Below the pieces are notes generated by a model. It had not been told where the DNA came from and made no database searches. It was given only the letters and a program-made list of their open reading frames with translations. Positions 53,419 to 64,000 of a stretch of 64,000 bases of DNA are shown piece after piece; within the stretch, counting starts at the first letter, position 1; each line of letters begins with the position of its first letter. Both the position numbers and the translations under genes were made by a program. Origin of the DNA: Providencia huaxiensis (GTDB taxonomy: Bacteria > Pseudomonadota > Gammaproteobacteria > Enterobacterales > Enterobacteriaceae); NCBI RefSeq assembly GCF_002843235.3, contig NZ_CP031123.2:4154001-4218000 (forward strand), written 5' to 3'.

Positions 53419-56400
53419 ATGGTTTACTCCTATACCGAGAAAAAACGTATTCGTAAGGATTTTGGTAAACGTCCACAAGTTTTGGACATACCTTATCTCC
53501 TTTCTATCCAACTTGACTCGTTCCAGAAGTTTATCGAGCAAGATCCTGATGGCCAGAATGGGCTGGAAGCAGCTTTCCGTTCTGTGTTTCCAATTCAGAG
53601 CTACAGCGGTAATGCTGAATTACAATATGTCAGCTATCGTTTAGGCGAGCCTGTTTTTGATGTTAAAGAATGTCAAATTCGCGGTGTAACTTACTCTGCG
53701 CCTTTGCGTGTGAAATTGCGTCTCATCGTTTATGAGCGTGAAGCACCGGAAGGAACTGTTAAAGACATCAAAGAACAAGAAGTCTACATGGGTGAAATTC
53801 CACTCATGACTGAAAACGGAACTTTCGTTATCAACGGTACTGAGCGTGTTATCGTTTCTCAGTTACACCGTAGTCCGGGTGTATTCTTTGACAGCGATAA
53901 AGGTAAAACACACTCTTCAGGTAAAGTGCTCTATAACGCACGTATTATCCCTTACCGTGGTTCATGGCTTGATTTCGAATTTGACCCGAAAGATAACCTG
54001 TTTGTACGTATTGACCGTCGCCGTAAATTACCTGCGACCATTATTCTGCGTGCAATGGATTACAACACCGAAGAAATCTTAAATCTGTTCTTCGACAAAA
54101 CTGTATTCCAAATCCGTGATAATAAACTGATGATGACGCTGGTTCCTGAGCGTCTGCGTGGTGAAACTGCTTCTTTTGATATCGAAGCGAACGGTAAAGT
54201 CTATGTAGAAAAAGGCCGCCGTATCACTGCACGTCATATTCGTCAGTTAGAAAAAGAAGAAATCAATAGCATCGAAGTACCTGTTGAATATATCGCAGGT
54301 AAAGTTGTTGCTAGAGACTACATTGATGAAAGCACCGGTGAGCTGATTTGTGCAGCGAACATGGAACTTTCTTTAGACATGTTGGCACGTCTGAGCCAGT
54401 CTGGTCATAAAACAATCGAAACATTGTTTACCAATGACTTAGACCACGGTGCTTACATTTCTGAAACCGTTCGTGTCGACCCAACTAACGACCGTCTGAG
54501 TGCATTGGTAGAAATCTACCGCATGATGCGTCCTGGTGAGCCACCAACCCGCGAAGCTGCAGAAAACCTGTTCGAGAACCTGTTCTTCTCTGAAGACCGT
54601 TACGACTTGTCTGCGGTAGGTCGTATGAAGTTCAACCGTTCACTGAACCGTGAAGAAATTGAAGGTTCAGGTATCCTGAGTGAAGAAGACATCATTGATG
54701 TTATGCGTAAACTCATCGATATCCGTAACGGTAAAGGCGAAGTGGATGATATCGACCACTTAGGTAACCGTCGTATTCGTTCCGTTGGCGAAATGGCTGA
54801 GAACCAATTCCGTGTAGGTCTGGTTCGTGTTGAGCGTGCAGTGAAAGAGCGTCTTTCTCTGGGCGACCTCGATGCATTAATGCCACAAGATATGATCAAC
54901 GCGAAACCAATTTCAGCCGCAGTGAAAGAGTTCTTTGGTTCTAGCCAGCTGTCCCAATTTATGGACCAGAACAACCCACTGTCTGAAATTACGCACAAAC
55001 GTCGTATCTCTGCGTTAGGCCCAGGTGGTCTGACTCGTGAGCGTGCGGGCTTCGAAGTACGTGACGTTCACCCAACTCACTACGGTCGTGTCTGTCCTAT
55101 CGAAACGCCTGAAGGTCCGAACATCGGTCTGATCAACTCATTATCTGTTTATGCACAGACCAATGAGTATGGTTTCTTAGAAACCCCATACCGTTTAGTG
55201 CGTGATGGTCTAGTTACAGACGAAATCCATTATCTGTCTGCAATTGAAGAAGGTAACTTCATCATTGCTCAGGCAAACACCGTTTTAGGTGATGATGGTA
55301 GCTTCGTTGAAGAACTGATTACTTGCCGTAACAAAGGTGAATCAAGTTTATTCAGCCGTGAACAGGTTGAGTATATGGACGTTTCGACTCAACAGGTTGT
55401 TTCTGTTGGTGCGTCACTGATCCCATTCCTTGAACACGATGACGCCAACCGTGCATTGATGGGTGCGAATATGCAACGTCAAGCGGTTCCTACTCTGCGT
55501 GCTGACAAACCATTAGTTGGTACGGGTATGGAACGTGCAGTAGCGGTTGACTCGGGTGTTACCGCTGTTGCAAGACGTGGTGGTTCAGTTCAGTACGTTG
55601 ATGCGTCTCGTATCGTTATCAAAGTTAACGAAGATGAGATGTATCCGGGCGAAGCTGGAATCGATATTTATAACCTGACTAAATATACTCGTTCTAACCA
55701 GAACACCTGTATTAGCCAGATGCCTTGCGTATCTTTAGGTGAGCCAGTTGAACGTGGTGACGTGTTAGCAGATGGTCCTTCAACAGACCTCGGCGAATTA
55801 GCACTTGGTCAAAACATGCGCGTGGCATTCATGCCATGGAATGGTTATAACTTCGAAGACTCCATCTTAGTTTCTGAGCGTGTTGTTCAAGAAGACCGTT
55901 TCACTACTATTCATATTCAGGAACTCTCTTGTGTGTCTCGTGACACTAAATTAGGGCCTGAAGAAATCACTGCAGATATTCCAAACGTCGGTGAAGCTGC
56001 TCTGTCTAAACTTGACGAATCCGGTATCGTGTATATCGGTGCGGAAGTGAAAGGCGGCGACATTCTGGTTGGTAAAGTCACACCTAAAGGTGAAACTCAG
56101 CTGACGCCAGAAGAGAAACTGTTACGTGCTATCTTCGGTGAAAAAGCATCAGACGTTAAAGACTCTTCTTTACGTGTTCCTAACGGTGTTTCTGGTACGG
56201 TTATTGACGTACAAGTATTTACCCGTGACGGTGTAGAGAAAGACAAACGTGCATTAGAGATCGAAGAAACTCAGTTACGTGATGCGAAGAAAGACTTAAC
56301 AGAAGAGCTGCGTATTTTCGAAGCTGGCCTGTTTGCTCGTATCCGTTCTGTACTGGTTAACGGCGGAATTGAAGCTGAAAAACTGGACAAACTGCCTCGC

Positions 56401-57447
56401 GATCGTTGGTTAGAGTTATCTTTAGCAGACGAAGAGAAGCAAAACCAGTTAGAGCAATTAGCTGAACAGTATGACGAACTGAAATCTGAGTTTGAGAAAA
56501 AACTTGATGCAAAACGTCGTAAAATTACTCAAGGTGATGACTTAGCACCTGGTGTACTGAAAATTGTTAAGGTTTATCTGGCGGTTAAACGTCAAATTCA
56601 ACCGGGTGATAAAATGGCGGGTCGCCATGGTAACAAAGGTGTTATCTCAAAAATCAACCCAGTTGAAGACATGCCTTATGATGAAAACGGTAACCCAGTT
56701 GACATCGTTCTGAACCCGCTAGGCGTACCATCACGTATGAACATCGGTCAGATTTTGGAAACCCACTTAGGGATGGCTGCGAAAGGTATTGGTGAAAAAA
56801 TCAATGCTATGCTTAAACAGCAAGAAGAAGTTGCCAAACTGCGTGAGTTTATCCAAAAAGCGTACGATTTAGGTGATGATCCACGCCAGAAAGTTGACTT
56901 GAATACTTTCTCTGACGAAGAAGTTATGCGTTTGGCTGAGAACCTGAAAAAAGGTATGCCAATTGCGACACCAGTATTTGATGGTGCGAAAGAGAAAGAA
57001 ATCAAAGAACTGCTGAAATTGGGTGGTCTGCCAACTTCAGGTCAGATTACATTATTCGATGGTCGTACTGGCGAGAAATTTGAGCGTCAAGTTACCGTTG
57101 GTTATATGTATATGCTGAAACTGAACCACTTGGTTGACGATAAGATGCACGCCCGTTCAACTGGTTCTTATAGCTTGGTTACTCAGCAACCGCTGGGTGG
57201 TAAAGCGCAGTTCGGTGGTCAGCGTTTCGGGGAGATGGAAGTGTGGGCACTGGAAGCATACGGTGCAGCCTATACTCTTCAAGAAATGCTTACAGTTAAA
57301 TCGGATGACGTTAACGGCCGTACGAAGATGTATAAAAACATCGTCGATGGCAGCCATCAGATGGAACCTGGTATGCCGGAATCTTTCAACGTATTGCTGA
57401 AAGAAATCCGTTCTCTGGGTATCAACATCGAGCTGGAAGACGAGTAA
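53419..57447 (+). CDS. rpoB: DNA-directed RNA polymerase beta subunit
   Basis: 1342 aa, identical in length to E. coli. The rifampicin pocket is wild type ([20 protein letters not shown], then SALGPGG). The catalytic-core [17 protein letters not shown] and the C-terminal [11 protein letters not shown] are present. Transcribed through the attenuator upstream; rpoC follows after 108 bp. Confidence 0.99.
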   Translation: MVYSYTEKKRIRKDFGKRPQVLDIPYLLSIQLDSFQKFIEQDPDGQNGLEAAFRSVFPIQSYSGNAELQYVSYRLGEPVFDVKECQIRGVTYSAPLRVKLRLIVYEREAPEGTVKDIKEQEVYMGEIPLMTENGTFVINGTERVIVSQLHRSPGVFFDSDKGKTHSSGKVLYNARIIPYRGSWLDFEFDPKDNLFVRIDRRRKLPATIILRAMDYNTEEILNLFFDKTVFQIRDNKLMMTLVPERLRGETASFDIEANGKVYVEKGRRITARHIRQLEKEEINSIEVPVEYIAGKVVARDYIDESTGELICAANMELSLDMLARLSQSGHKTIETLFTNDLDHGAYISETVRVDPTNDRLSALVEIYRMMRPGEPPTREAAENLFENLFFSEDRYDLSAVGRMKFNRSLNREEIEGSGILSEEDIIDVMRKLIDIRNGKGEVDDIDHLGNRRIRSVGEMAENQFRVGLVRVERAVKERLSLGDLDALMPQDMINAKPISAAVKEFFGSSQLSQFMDQNNPLSEITHKRRISALGPGGLTRERAGFEVRDVHPTHYGRVCPIETPEGPNIGLINSLSVYAQTNEYGFLETPYRLVRDGLVTDEIHYLSAIEEGNFIIAQANTVLGDDGSFVEELITCRNKGESSLFSREQVEYMDVSTQQVVSVGASLIPFLEHDDANRALMGANMQRQAVPTLRADKPLVGTGMERAVAVDSGVTAVARRGGSVQYVDASRIVIKVNEDEMYPGEAGIDIYNLTKYTRSNQNTCISQMPCVSLGEPVERGDVLADGPSTDLGELALGQNMRVAFMPWNGYNFEDSILVSERVVQEDRFTTIHIQELSCVSRDTKLGPEEITADIPNVGEAALSKLDESGIVYIGAEVKGGDILVGKVTPKGETQLTPEEKLLRAIFGEKASDVKDSSLRVPNGVSGTVIDVQVFTRDGVEKDKRALEIEETQLRDAKKDLTEELRIFEAGLFARIRSVLVNGGIEAEKLDKLPRDRWLELSLADEEKQNQLEQLAEQYDELKSEFEKKLDAKRRKITQGDDLAPGVLKIVKVYLAVKRQIQPGDKMAGRHGNKGVISKINPVEDMPYDENGNPVDIVLNPLGVPSRMNIGQILETHLGMAAKGIGEKINAMLKQQEEVAKLREFIQKAYDLGDDPRQKVDLNTFSDEEVMRLAENLKKGMPIATPVFDGAKEKEIKELLKLGGLPTSGQITLFDGRTGEKFERQVTVGYMYMLKLNHLVDDKMHARSTGSYSLVTQQPLGGKAQFGGQRFGEMEVWALEAYGAAYTLQEMLTVKSDDVNGRTKMYKNIVDGSHQMEPGMPESFNVLLKEIRSLGINIELEDE

Positions 57448-57555
57448 TTCGTTTTATGCCGAAAGGTTCGCCTTTCGGCACATGTAAGCACTGGGATTTG
57501 GGGAGAGTGTCTTTGAACACTCACCTGACAGGTCTAACTCCGACAGGAGCATTTT

Positions 57556-60500
57556 GTGAAAGACTTAATAAAGTTTCTGAAAGCGCAAACCAAGACCGAA
57601 GAGTTTGATGCTATCAAGATTGCTCTGGCATCACCTGATATGATCCGTTCATGGTCATTCGGTGAAGTTAAAAAGCCAGAAACCATTAACTACCGTACGT
57701 TCAAGCCTGAGCGTGATGGTCTTTTCTGTGCGCGTATTTTCGGGCCAGTAAAAGACTACGAATGTCTGTGCGGTAAGTACAAACGTTTAAAACACCGTGG
57801 TGTGATTTGTGAGAAGTGTGGCGTTGAAGTTACACAGACCAAAGTCCGTCGTGAGCGCATGGGGCACATTGAACTTGCTTCTCCGACTGCACATATTTGG
57901 TTCTTAAAATCACTGCCATCCCGTATCGGTTTACTGCTCGATATGCCACTGCGTGATATCGAACGCGTTCTGTACTTTGAATCATATGTTGTTGTTGAAG
58001 GCGGTATGACTAGCCTTGAGCGTGCACAGATTCTGACAGAAGAGCAATATTTAGATGCGTTGGAAGAGTTCGGTGACGAATTTGATGCGAAAATGGGTGC
58101 GGAAGCAATCCAAGGCCTGCTGAAAAACCTCGATCTTGAGAACGAGTGTGAAACCCTGCGCGAAGAGTTAAACGAAACTAACTCTGAAACTAAGCGTAAG
58201 AAGCTGACCAAACGTATCAAACTGCTGGAAGCATTTATCCAATCTGGTAACAAACCAGAGTGGATGATCTTAAACGTGCTGCCAGTATTACCACCGGATC
58301 TGCGTCCATTAGTTCCACTCGATGGTGGTCGTTTCGCAACATCAGATCTGAACGATCTGTATCGTCGCGTAATCAACCGTAATAACCGTCTGAAACGTCT
58401 TCTGGATCTGGCTGCGCCAGACATCATCGTACGTAACGAAAAACGTATGTTGCAAGAAGCCGTTGACGCCCTGTTAGATAACGGTCGTCGTGGTCGTGCA
58501 ATCACAGGTTCTAACAAACGTCCTCTGAAATCTTTGGCAGATATGATCAAAGGTAAACAAGGTCGTTTCCGTCAGAACTTACTTGGTAAGCGTGTTGACT
58601 ACTCAGGTCGTTCTGTTATCACCGTGGGTCCATACCTGCGTCTGCATCAGTGCGGTCTGCCGAAGAAAATGGCTCTTGAGTTATTCAAACCATTCATCTA
58701 TGGCAAATTAGAATTACGTGGTCTGGCTACAACCATTAAAGCTGCGAAGAAAATGGTTGAGCGCGAAGAAGCGGTTGTTTGGGATATCTTGGATGAAGTC
58801 ATCCGTGAACACCCAGTCATGCTGAACCGTGCACCAACACTTCACCGTCTGGGTATCCAAGCTTTCGAACCTATTCTTATCGAAGGTAAAGCTATCCAAT
58901 TGCACCCACTCGTTTGTGCGGCATATAACGCCGACTTCGATGGAGACCAAATGGCGGTACACGTTCCTCTGACTCTGGAAGCTCAGTTAGAAGCACGTGC
59001 GTTGATGATGTCAACCAACAACATCCTGTCACCTGCAAGTGGTGAGCCGATCATCGTTCCTTCTCAGGACGTTGTATTGGGTCTTTACTACATGACACGT
59101 GACTGCGTAAACGCGAAAGGCGAGGGCATGGTATTAGCCGGTCCTAAAGAAGCTGAGCGTGTTTACCGTTCAGGTCATGCGTCACTGCATGCCCGCGTTA
59201 AAGTCCGTATCACTGAAGAAGTAAAAGATTCGGAAGGTAACATTACAATCAACACTGGTTTAGTTGACACCACTGTTGGTCGTGCAATTTTATGGATGAT
59301 CGTACCGAAAGGTCTGCCTTATGCTCTGGTAAACCAAGCGTTAGGTAAGAAAGCTATCTCCAAAATGCTGAACACCTGTTACCGTGTTCTGGGCCTGAAG
59401 CCTACTGTTATTTTTGCTGACCAAATCATGTATACCGGTTTTGCCTATGCGGCACGTTCTGGTGCATCAGTTGGTATCGACGATATGGTTATTCCAGAGA
59501 AAAAAGCTGGGATCATCGCCGAAGCAGAAGCTGAAGTTGCAGAAATTCAGGAACAGTTCCAGTCTGGTCTGGTAACAGCAGGCGAACGTTACAACAAAGT
59601 TATCGATATCTGGGCAGCAGCAAACGAACGTGTTGCTAAAGCGATGATGGAAAACTTGTCGACTGAAGCGGTTATTAACCGTGATGGCGTCGAAGAACAA
59701 CAAGTTTCTTTCAACAGTATCTTTATGATGGCCGACTCCGGTGCTCGTGGTTCTGCAGCTCAGATTCGTCAGCTAGCAGGTATGCGTGGTCTGATGGCTA
59801 AGCCAGATGGCTCCATCATCGAAACACCAATCACGGCAAACTTCCGTGAAGGTCTGAACGTTCTTCAGTACTTTATCTCTACGCACGGTGCGCGTAAAGG
59901 TCTTGCCGATACCGCATTGAAAACAGCGAACTCCGGTTATTTGACTCGTCGTTTAGTTGACGTTGCACAGGACTTGGTTGTGACTGAAGACGACTGTGGA
60001 ACTCATGAAGGTATCCTGATGACTCCGGTTATCGAGGGTGGCGACGTTAAAGAACCACTGCGTGAGCGTGTATTGGGTCGTGTGACTGCAGAAGATATCC
60101 TGATCCCAGGAACGGCAGACATTCTGGTTCCACGTAATACATTACTGCACGAAAAACTGTGTGACCTGTTAGAAGCTAACTCCGTCGACAGCGTTAAAGT
60201 TCGTTCAGTTGTAAGTTGTGAAACTGACTTCGGTGTGTGTGCTCACTGTTATGGTCGTGACCTTGCTCGTGGTCATATCATCAACAAAGGTGAAGCTATC
60301 GGGGTTATCGCGGCACAGTCAATCGGTGAGCCGGGTACACAGTTAACGATGCGTACGTTCCACATCGGGGGTGCGGCATCTCGTGCGGCGGCAGAATCTA
60401 GCATTCAAGTCCGTAACACAGGTACTCTGAAACTGGTTAACGCGAAATTCGTTACTAACACAGAAGGCAAACTGGTTATTACTTCACGTAATACTGAATT

Positions 60501-61779
60501 GCGTCTGGTTGATGAATTTGGCCGTACGAAAGAAAGCTATAAAGTCCCTTACGGTGCGCACTTGACGAAAGGCGATGGCGATGCAGTAACGGGCGGTGAA
60601 ACTGTTGCGAACTGGGATCCACATACCATGCCAGTCGTCAGTGAAGTGTCTGGTTTCATCAGCTTCTCTGACATGCTTGATGGTCAAACAATGACACGTC
60701 AGACTGATGAATTAACCGGTCTGTCTTCAATCGTTGTTCTGGATACTGCGGAACGTACCAGTGGTGGTAAAGACCTACGTCCTGCATTGCGTGTAATTGA
60801 CGCAAAAGGTAACGATGTTCTTATCCCTAACACAGACATGCCAACTCAGTACTTCTTACCGGGTAAAGCAATTGTTCAGTTAGACGATGGCGTTGCTATC
60901 AATGCGGGTGATACCTTAGCGCGTATTCCACAAGAATCTGTGGGTACTAAAGATATCACGGGTGGTCTGCCACGCGTAGCTGACTTGTTCGAAGCACGTC
61001 GTCCGAAAGAGCCTGCAATCTTGGCTGAAATCAGCGGTATTATCTCGTTTGGTAAAGAAACCAAAGGGAAACGTCGTCTGGTTATCACACCATTAGATGG
61101 TAGCGATCCGTACGAAGAGATGATCCCTAAATGGCGTCAGCTCAACGTGTTCGAAGGTGAGATCGTTGAACGCGGTGACGTAGTTTCGGATGGTCCAGAA
61201 TCTCCACACGATATTCTGCGTCTGCGTGGTGTCCATGCTGTTACGCGTTATATCACGAACGAGGTTCAGGAAGTTTACCGCTTACAAGGCGTTAAGATTA
61301 ACGATAAACACATTGAAGTTATCGTTCGTCAGATGCTGCGTAAAGTCACTATCGCGGATGCAGGAAGCTCTGAATTCCTCGAAGGTGAACAAGTCGAGTA
61401 CTCACGTGTTAAAGTTTCGAATCGTAAACTGGAAACTGAAGGTAAAATTCCAGCTAACTTTGCTCGTGACCTGTTGGGTATTACTAAGGCATCTCTGGCA
61501 ACAGAATCCTTTATCTCAGCAGCATCGTTCCAAGAAACGACGCGCGTACTGACTGAAGCTGCGGTTGCTGGTAAACGTGATGAATTACGTGGTCTGAAAG
61601 AAAACGTTATTGTTGGACGTCTGATCCCAGCAGGTACTGGTTTTGCGTATCACCAAGACCGTATCCGTCGCCGTCATCTGAACGATGTTGTGGAAGCACC
61701 ACAAGTGAGTGCAGATGAAGCAACAGCGAACTTAGCTGAGCTGTTAAATGCAGGTTTTAGCAGTGACAATCAGAACTAA
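57556..61779 (+). CDS. rpoC: DNA-directed RNA polymerase beta' subunit
   Basis: 1407 aa, GTG start as in E. coli. The N-terminal zinc-binding site ([17 protein letters not shown]), the catalytic Mg site [14 protein letters not shown], the bridge-helix region and the second Cys cluster ([16 protein letters not shown]) are all readable. A terminator follows at 61811. Confidence 0.99.
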   Translation: MKDLIKFLKAQTKTEEFDAIKIALASPDMIRSWSFGEVKKPETINYRTFKPERDGLFCARIFGPVKDYECLCGKYKRLKHRGVICEKCGVEVTQTKVRRERMGHIELASPTAHIWFLKSLPSRIGLLLDMPLRDIERVLYFESYVVVEGGMTSLERAQILTEEQYLDALEEFGDEFDAKMGAEAIQGLLKNLDLENECETLREELNETNSETKRKKLTKRIKLLEAFIQSGNKPEWMILNVLPVLPPDLRPLVPLDGGRFATSDLNDLYRRVINRNNRLKRLLDLAAPDIIVRNEKRMLQEAVDALLDNGRRGRAITGSNKRPLKSLADMIKGKQGRFRQNLLGKRVDYSGRSVITVGPYLRLHQCGLPKKMALELFKPFIYGKLELRGLATTIKAAKKMVEREEAVVWDILDEVIREHPVMLNRAPTLHRLGIQAFEPILIEGKAIQLHPLVCAAYNADFDGDQMAVHVPLTLEAQLEARALMMSTNNILSPASGEPIIVPSQDVVLGLYYMTRDCVNAKGEGMVLAGPKEAERVYRSGHASLHARVKVRITEEVKDSEGNITINTGLVDTTVGRAILWMIVPKGLPYALVNQALGKKAISKMLNTCYRVLGLKPTVIFADQIMYTGFAYAARSGASVGIDDMVIPEKKAGIIAEAEAEVAEIQEQFQSGLVTAGERYNKVIDIWAAANERVAKAMMENLSTEAVINRDGVEEQQVSFNSIFMMADSGARGSAAQIRQLAGMRGLMAKPDGSIIETPITANFREGLNVLQYFISTHGARKGLADTALKTANSGYLTRRLVDVAQDLVVTEDDCGTHEGILMTPVIEGGDVKEPLRERVLGRVTAEDILIPGTADILVPRNTLLHEKLCDLLEANSVDSVKVRSVVSCETDFGVCAHCYGRDLARGHIINKGEAIGVIAAQSIGEPGTQLTMRTFHIGGAASRAAAESSIQVRNTGTLKLVNAKFVTNTEGKLVITSRNTELRLVDEFGRTKESYKVPYGAHLTKGDGDAVTGGETVANWDPHTMPVVSEVSGFISFSDMLDGQTMTRQTDELTGLSSIVVLDTAERTSGGKDLRPALRVIDAKGNDVLIPNTDMPTQYFLPGKAIVQLDDGVAINAGDTLARIPQESVGTKDITGGLPRVADLFEARRPKEPAILAEISGIISFGKETKGKRRLVITPLDGSDPYEEMIPKWRQLNVFEGEIVERGDVVSDGPESPHDILRLRGVHAVTRYITNEVQEVYRLQGVKINDKHIEVIVRQMLRKVTIADAGSSEFLEGEQVEYSRVKVSNRKLETEGKIPANFARDLLGITKASLATESFISAASFQETTRVLTEAAVAGKRDELRGLKENVIVGRLIPAGTGFAYHQDRIRRRHLNDVVEAPQVSADEATANLAELLNAGFSSDNQN

Positions 61780-61810
61780 TTTCTGATTTTACTGTAAAAT
61801 TCCTGATTGA

Positions 61811-61840
61811 AGCCAGTGCCGAAAGGTACTGGCTTTTTTT
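61811..61840 (+). terminator. rpoBC terminator
   Basis: AGCCAGTGCC-GAAA-GGTACTGGCT hairpin with GAAA tetraloop and seven T residues. Confidence 0.92.
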
Positions 61841-62069
61841 ATATCTAATGATTTTATCAATTAATTTTTCCTAATTAAAATCAATCAGCCCACCAATAAA
61901 GTCTTTTTATGGTGTTAGTTTATTTGAATACGTATTTCTATTTTTGAAATATATCGAGCACTAAAAAGAAGTAATAATAAATTGCTTGATTAAAAAGAAA
62001 TGGTAATAAAAACAATAATAAAAAATTATTTTAAAAATATTTAATAGAAATAAATAAAAGGAATATGCG

Positions 62070-63020
62070 ATGGATAAAGAAAAGACAAATGAACAGACCG
62101 ATGCAAATCAAACCAACCTTTCGGATTATTATGGATTACTATCAAATTCATTAGGAGTAATGAATACATCTCAGATCGTGACGGGAAACGGGCAAATTGC
62201 ATTAGACTTAGTTGTTGTTATTGATACGAGTGGTTCAATGTCTGATGAAGCTGGGGATTTAAGCAAACAGATTGATGCGACGATTGAGGCTGCATCAGCA
62301 AAGTGTCCATCCCACCTTCGGGCGACATTTTTAGGTATCGAAGGGACTTGGGCAAATACAAAGTTCGACCAATCTGCCAGTGAATATTTAATCAAAACAG
62401 GCGCGAACGAAAGGGACCTACAGGCTAGATTGCCGTTTAAAGAATCCGATGGGCGAGATCATGCTGGAAATAAAGAGGATTTATGTCGGGCGGTTATTGA
62501 TATAAGTAAACATTTTGATTGGCGAGATGATGCGCGTAGAGCTATTTTTGTGTTGGGTGATGAAGGAATGGAGGGGGGCGGTGGAATTCTCACGCGTGCT
62601 GCTATCGCAAAAAATAACGAAGCCATATCCGTCGCTCAAGAAAGAGGAATTAAGGTGTATACCTACCAAGGCACACCGGATGATAACCCAACCAATTTAG
62701 ATCGCTTTCCGACCTTGGTGGATAGAGATAACGTGACGCGAGAGTATGAACGACTAGCCAAAGAAACCGACGGACGCTCATACATTTATACCACTGGGAT
62801 CGCAAATTTCTCGTTGGTTTTACAGGAAATATTGTGTGATAGCTTAACGCCACCAGTAAAACCGGATAGAAGGCTTTCAGAATGCGATTCTGTTTGTGAA
62901 AACTTGCCACTCATTATAAATACCGTGAATACATTGTCTGATATTATAAAAAAGACAATAGATTCTTGCTGCCCTGATCCCAAACATGATGACCCCTCAG
63001 ACTGCCAGTGTAAACATTAG
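62070..63020 (+). CDS. von Willebrand factor A domain protein with Cys-rich tail
   Basis: 316 aa. Residues 46-250 form a vWA domain with an intact MIDAS start (LVVVIDTSGSMSDEAGD, Asp52, Ser54, Ser56) and a further conserved Asp in VLGDEGMEGGGG. No signal peptide or membrane segment is seen. From about residue 265 the tail is rich in Cys (SECDSVCENL; SCCPDPKHDDPSDCQCKH), suggesting metal binding or disulfides. AAAGGAATATGCG is the Shine-Dalgarno. It stands alone between rpoC and the dcuC-type gene, with AT-rich flanks, and I do not recognise it as a core gene. Function unknown; vWA proteins often work with an AAA+ ATPase, none of which is here. Confidence 0.8.
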   Translation: MDKEKTNEQTDANQTNLSDYYGLLSNSLGVMNTSQIVTGNGQIALDLVVVIDTSGSMSDEAGDLSKQIDATIEAASAKCPSHLRATFLGIEGTWANTKFDQSASEYLIKTGANERDLQARLPFKESDGRDHAGNKEDLCRAVIDISKHFDWRDDARRAIFVLGDEGMEGGGGILTRAAIAKNNEAISVAQERGIKVYTYQGTPDDNPTNLDRFPTLVDRDNVTREYERLAKETDGRSYIYTTGIANFSLVLQEILCDSLTPPVKPDRRLSECDSVCENLPLIINTVNTLSDIIKKTIDSCCPDPKHDDPSDCQCKH

Positions 63021-63043
63021 GATTGGTTAGCTAGAAAAAGTAA

Positions 63044-63066
63044 AAAGCGGGAATATTTCCCGCTTT
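63044..63066. terminator. Bidirectional terminator between the vWA gene and dcuC-type gene
   Basis: Perfect AAAGCGGGAA / TTCCCGCTTT stem with 3-nt loop between convergent genes. Confidence 0.82.
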
Positions 63067-63091
63067 AATTATTGAATGGTAAATATAGTAA

Positions 63092-64000
63092 TTAGTAAAA
63101 AATACCAATAATTGCACAGTGAGCTACAAAACCAACCATGAGTGGTACCGCGGTTCGTTTCACGACATCAAACGGCTGCAATTTTGCGCCACTCGATACC
63201 GCAATAATAACCCCCGCAACAGGCGACATACCTCGACCCATGTGTGAGGCTTGTTGCATAGGTAAAATCATCGCAATTGGGTTAACGCCCATACTGTGAG
63301 CAATTTGTGGAATGAGTTCAACGAATGCTAAGAATGGCGCATTACCAGAGCCCATAATAATTGCGGCGGCTAAGGTCACTAAAGCGAATACAATCGCCAT
63401 GGCAAATGGTGGTAAACCAACAGATTCAGCACCTAATATCAGTTGGTCAATAGCACCACTGACTTTGATACCATGAGCAAATACCCCAGCTGCAACCAGT
63501 AAGCCCACCACATTACTAAATGCGTGTCCCATTCCGTTTAAGAAGGTTTGGAACCCATTACAAACCAGTTTGAAGTTACGTACACGAAGAGTTTCAATCA
63601 CCATACAGATTGCCATTGCAATCAGTACGATAGTCACGACATCTAAGTGAATACCGGAAAAGAACAAATTGGATGTTCCTACCGCCATAATAATGGGTAA
63701 CATAGGGAGAAGTGCATAATACCCAGGAACTGACTTGGTCACTTTCTCTTTTTCATGAGACTGAATGGCTTTACCGATCTCGGGAACAAAGCCTTGCTTA
63801 CGGTCACAGTGACGTTGCCAGAAAATATGGGTAATACCGACTACTAATACCGTAGCTAACGCTGCAGGGCCCTGATAGTAAAGCACATACTCAACGACAG
63901 ACATGTCGACCGCTTTCGCACCACGAATAGCATCAATTGCGGTTGGTGTGTAGGCTACCCCAAGAGACGTTGCGATGACCCCAGCTGCAGAAGCAGGTGA
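63092..64000 (-). CDS. C4-dicarboxylate transporter, DcuC family (5' end outside window)
   Basis: 302 codons are present and the frame continues without a stop to the window edge (SPASAAGVIATSLGVAYTP upstream of an internal Met), so the start lies beyond 64000. At least seven hydrophobic segments are seen. GSGNAPFLAFVELIPQIAHS and QASHMGRGMSPVAGVI match DcuC, an anaerobic succinate efflux or fumarate/succinate exchange carrier of the inner membrane. Related YhcL-type carriers are an alternative, hence no symbol. Confidence 0.85.
   Translation of the reverse strand, partial: SPASAAGVIATSLGVAYTPTAIDAIRGAKAVDMSVVEYVLYYQGPAALATVLVVGITHIFWQRHCDRKQGFVPEIGKAIQSHEKEKVTKSVPGYYALLPMLPIIMAVGTSNLFFSGIHLDVVTIVLIAMAICMVIETLRVRNFKLVCNGFQTFLNGMGHAFSNVVGLLVAAGVFAHGIKVSGAIDQLILGAESVGLPPFAMAIVFALVTLAAAIIMGSGNAPFLAFVELIPQIAHSMGVNPIAMILPMQQASHMGRGMSPVAGVIIAVSSGAKLQPFDVVKRTAVPLMVGFVAHCAIIGIFY

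Noticed and set aside
57756..58550. 264-codon antisense frame inside rpoC
   Set aside because: Ser/Arg-rich translation is a mirror of the rpoC codon pattern; rpoC is certain on the other strand.

Overview
The window is a 64 kb chromosomal segment from a gamma-proteobacterium of the order Enterobacterales, most likely Morganellaceae and probably Providencia. Core genes sit in Escherichia coli-like blocks (rlmJ-gor; mobB-mobA / yihD-srkA-dsbA / polA-spf-engB; ppiA, pabA, argD, crp, yhfA, prkB, yheU, yheT; yheS, kefG, kefB, yheV, slyD, slyX, fkpA, yheO, tusDCB; rpsL-rpsG-fusA-tuf; secE-nusG-rplKA-rplJL-rpoBC). The DNA is clearly AT-richer than E. coli. The genus is inferred from gene order and protein similarity as remembered, not from a database search. 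There is no tRNA, rRNA, insertion sequence, prophage or CRISPR array that I can see.

Layout. 1-4.5 kb: yqjC, rlmJ, gor, a glutathione transferase and a WYL-type regulator. 4.6-10.5 kb: a complete beta-glucoside operon on the minus strand (bglG-bglF-bglB and an OprB-type porin), with two RAT/terminator antitermination cassettes. 10.6-21.5 kb: molybdenum cofactor genes, yihD-srkA-dsbA, polA, the Spot 42 sRNA gene, engB, ppiA (perfect CpxR box upstream), pabA and argD. 21.5-22.8 kb: an AT-rich gene for an unrecognised Asn/Ser/Lys-rich protein with a basic, coiled-coil C-terminus, sitting where E. coli has yhfK. 22.9-26.7 kb: crp, yhfA, prkB, yheU, yheT. 26.8-35.4 kb: an accessory stretch with a LysE-type exporter, a higBA toxin-antitoxin locus whose toxin gene is frameshifted, the MurNAc catabolic genes murP-murQ/murR, arginine decarboxylase adiA, an orphan GT51 transglycosylase and a two-TM protein. 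35.5-44.4 kb: yheS to tusB. 44.4-48.95 kb: str operon. 49.6-61.8 kb: secE-nusG and the rif region. 62.1-64 kb: a vWA-domain protein with a Cys-rich tail, then a truncated DcuC-type transporter gene.

The most striking architectural point is that the str operon and the secE-nusG-rplK-rpoBC region, far apart in E. coli and each bordered by its own tuf gene, are joined here through one tuf gene. This is the expected product of recombination between tufA and tufB. The most interesting unexplained genes are the 409-aa protein at 21.5 kb, the orphan GT51 gene with its convergent membrane-protein neighbour at 34.2-35.4 kb, and the vWA protein at 62.1 kb. A 127-bp palindromic, MITE-like repeat with matching ends lies between yheS and kefG.

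Regulatory elements readable in the sequence include two BglG RAT sites, a CpxR box at ppiA, CRP sites near Spot 42 and murQ, a DnaA box upstream of polA, paired operators at higBA, a consensus sigma-70 promoter for rpsL, a terminator hairpin overlapping the rplK promoter, the rplJ leader and the rplL-rpoB attenuator.
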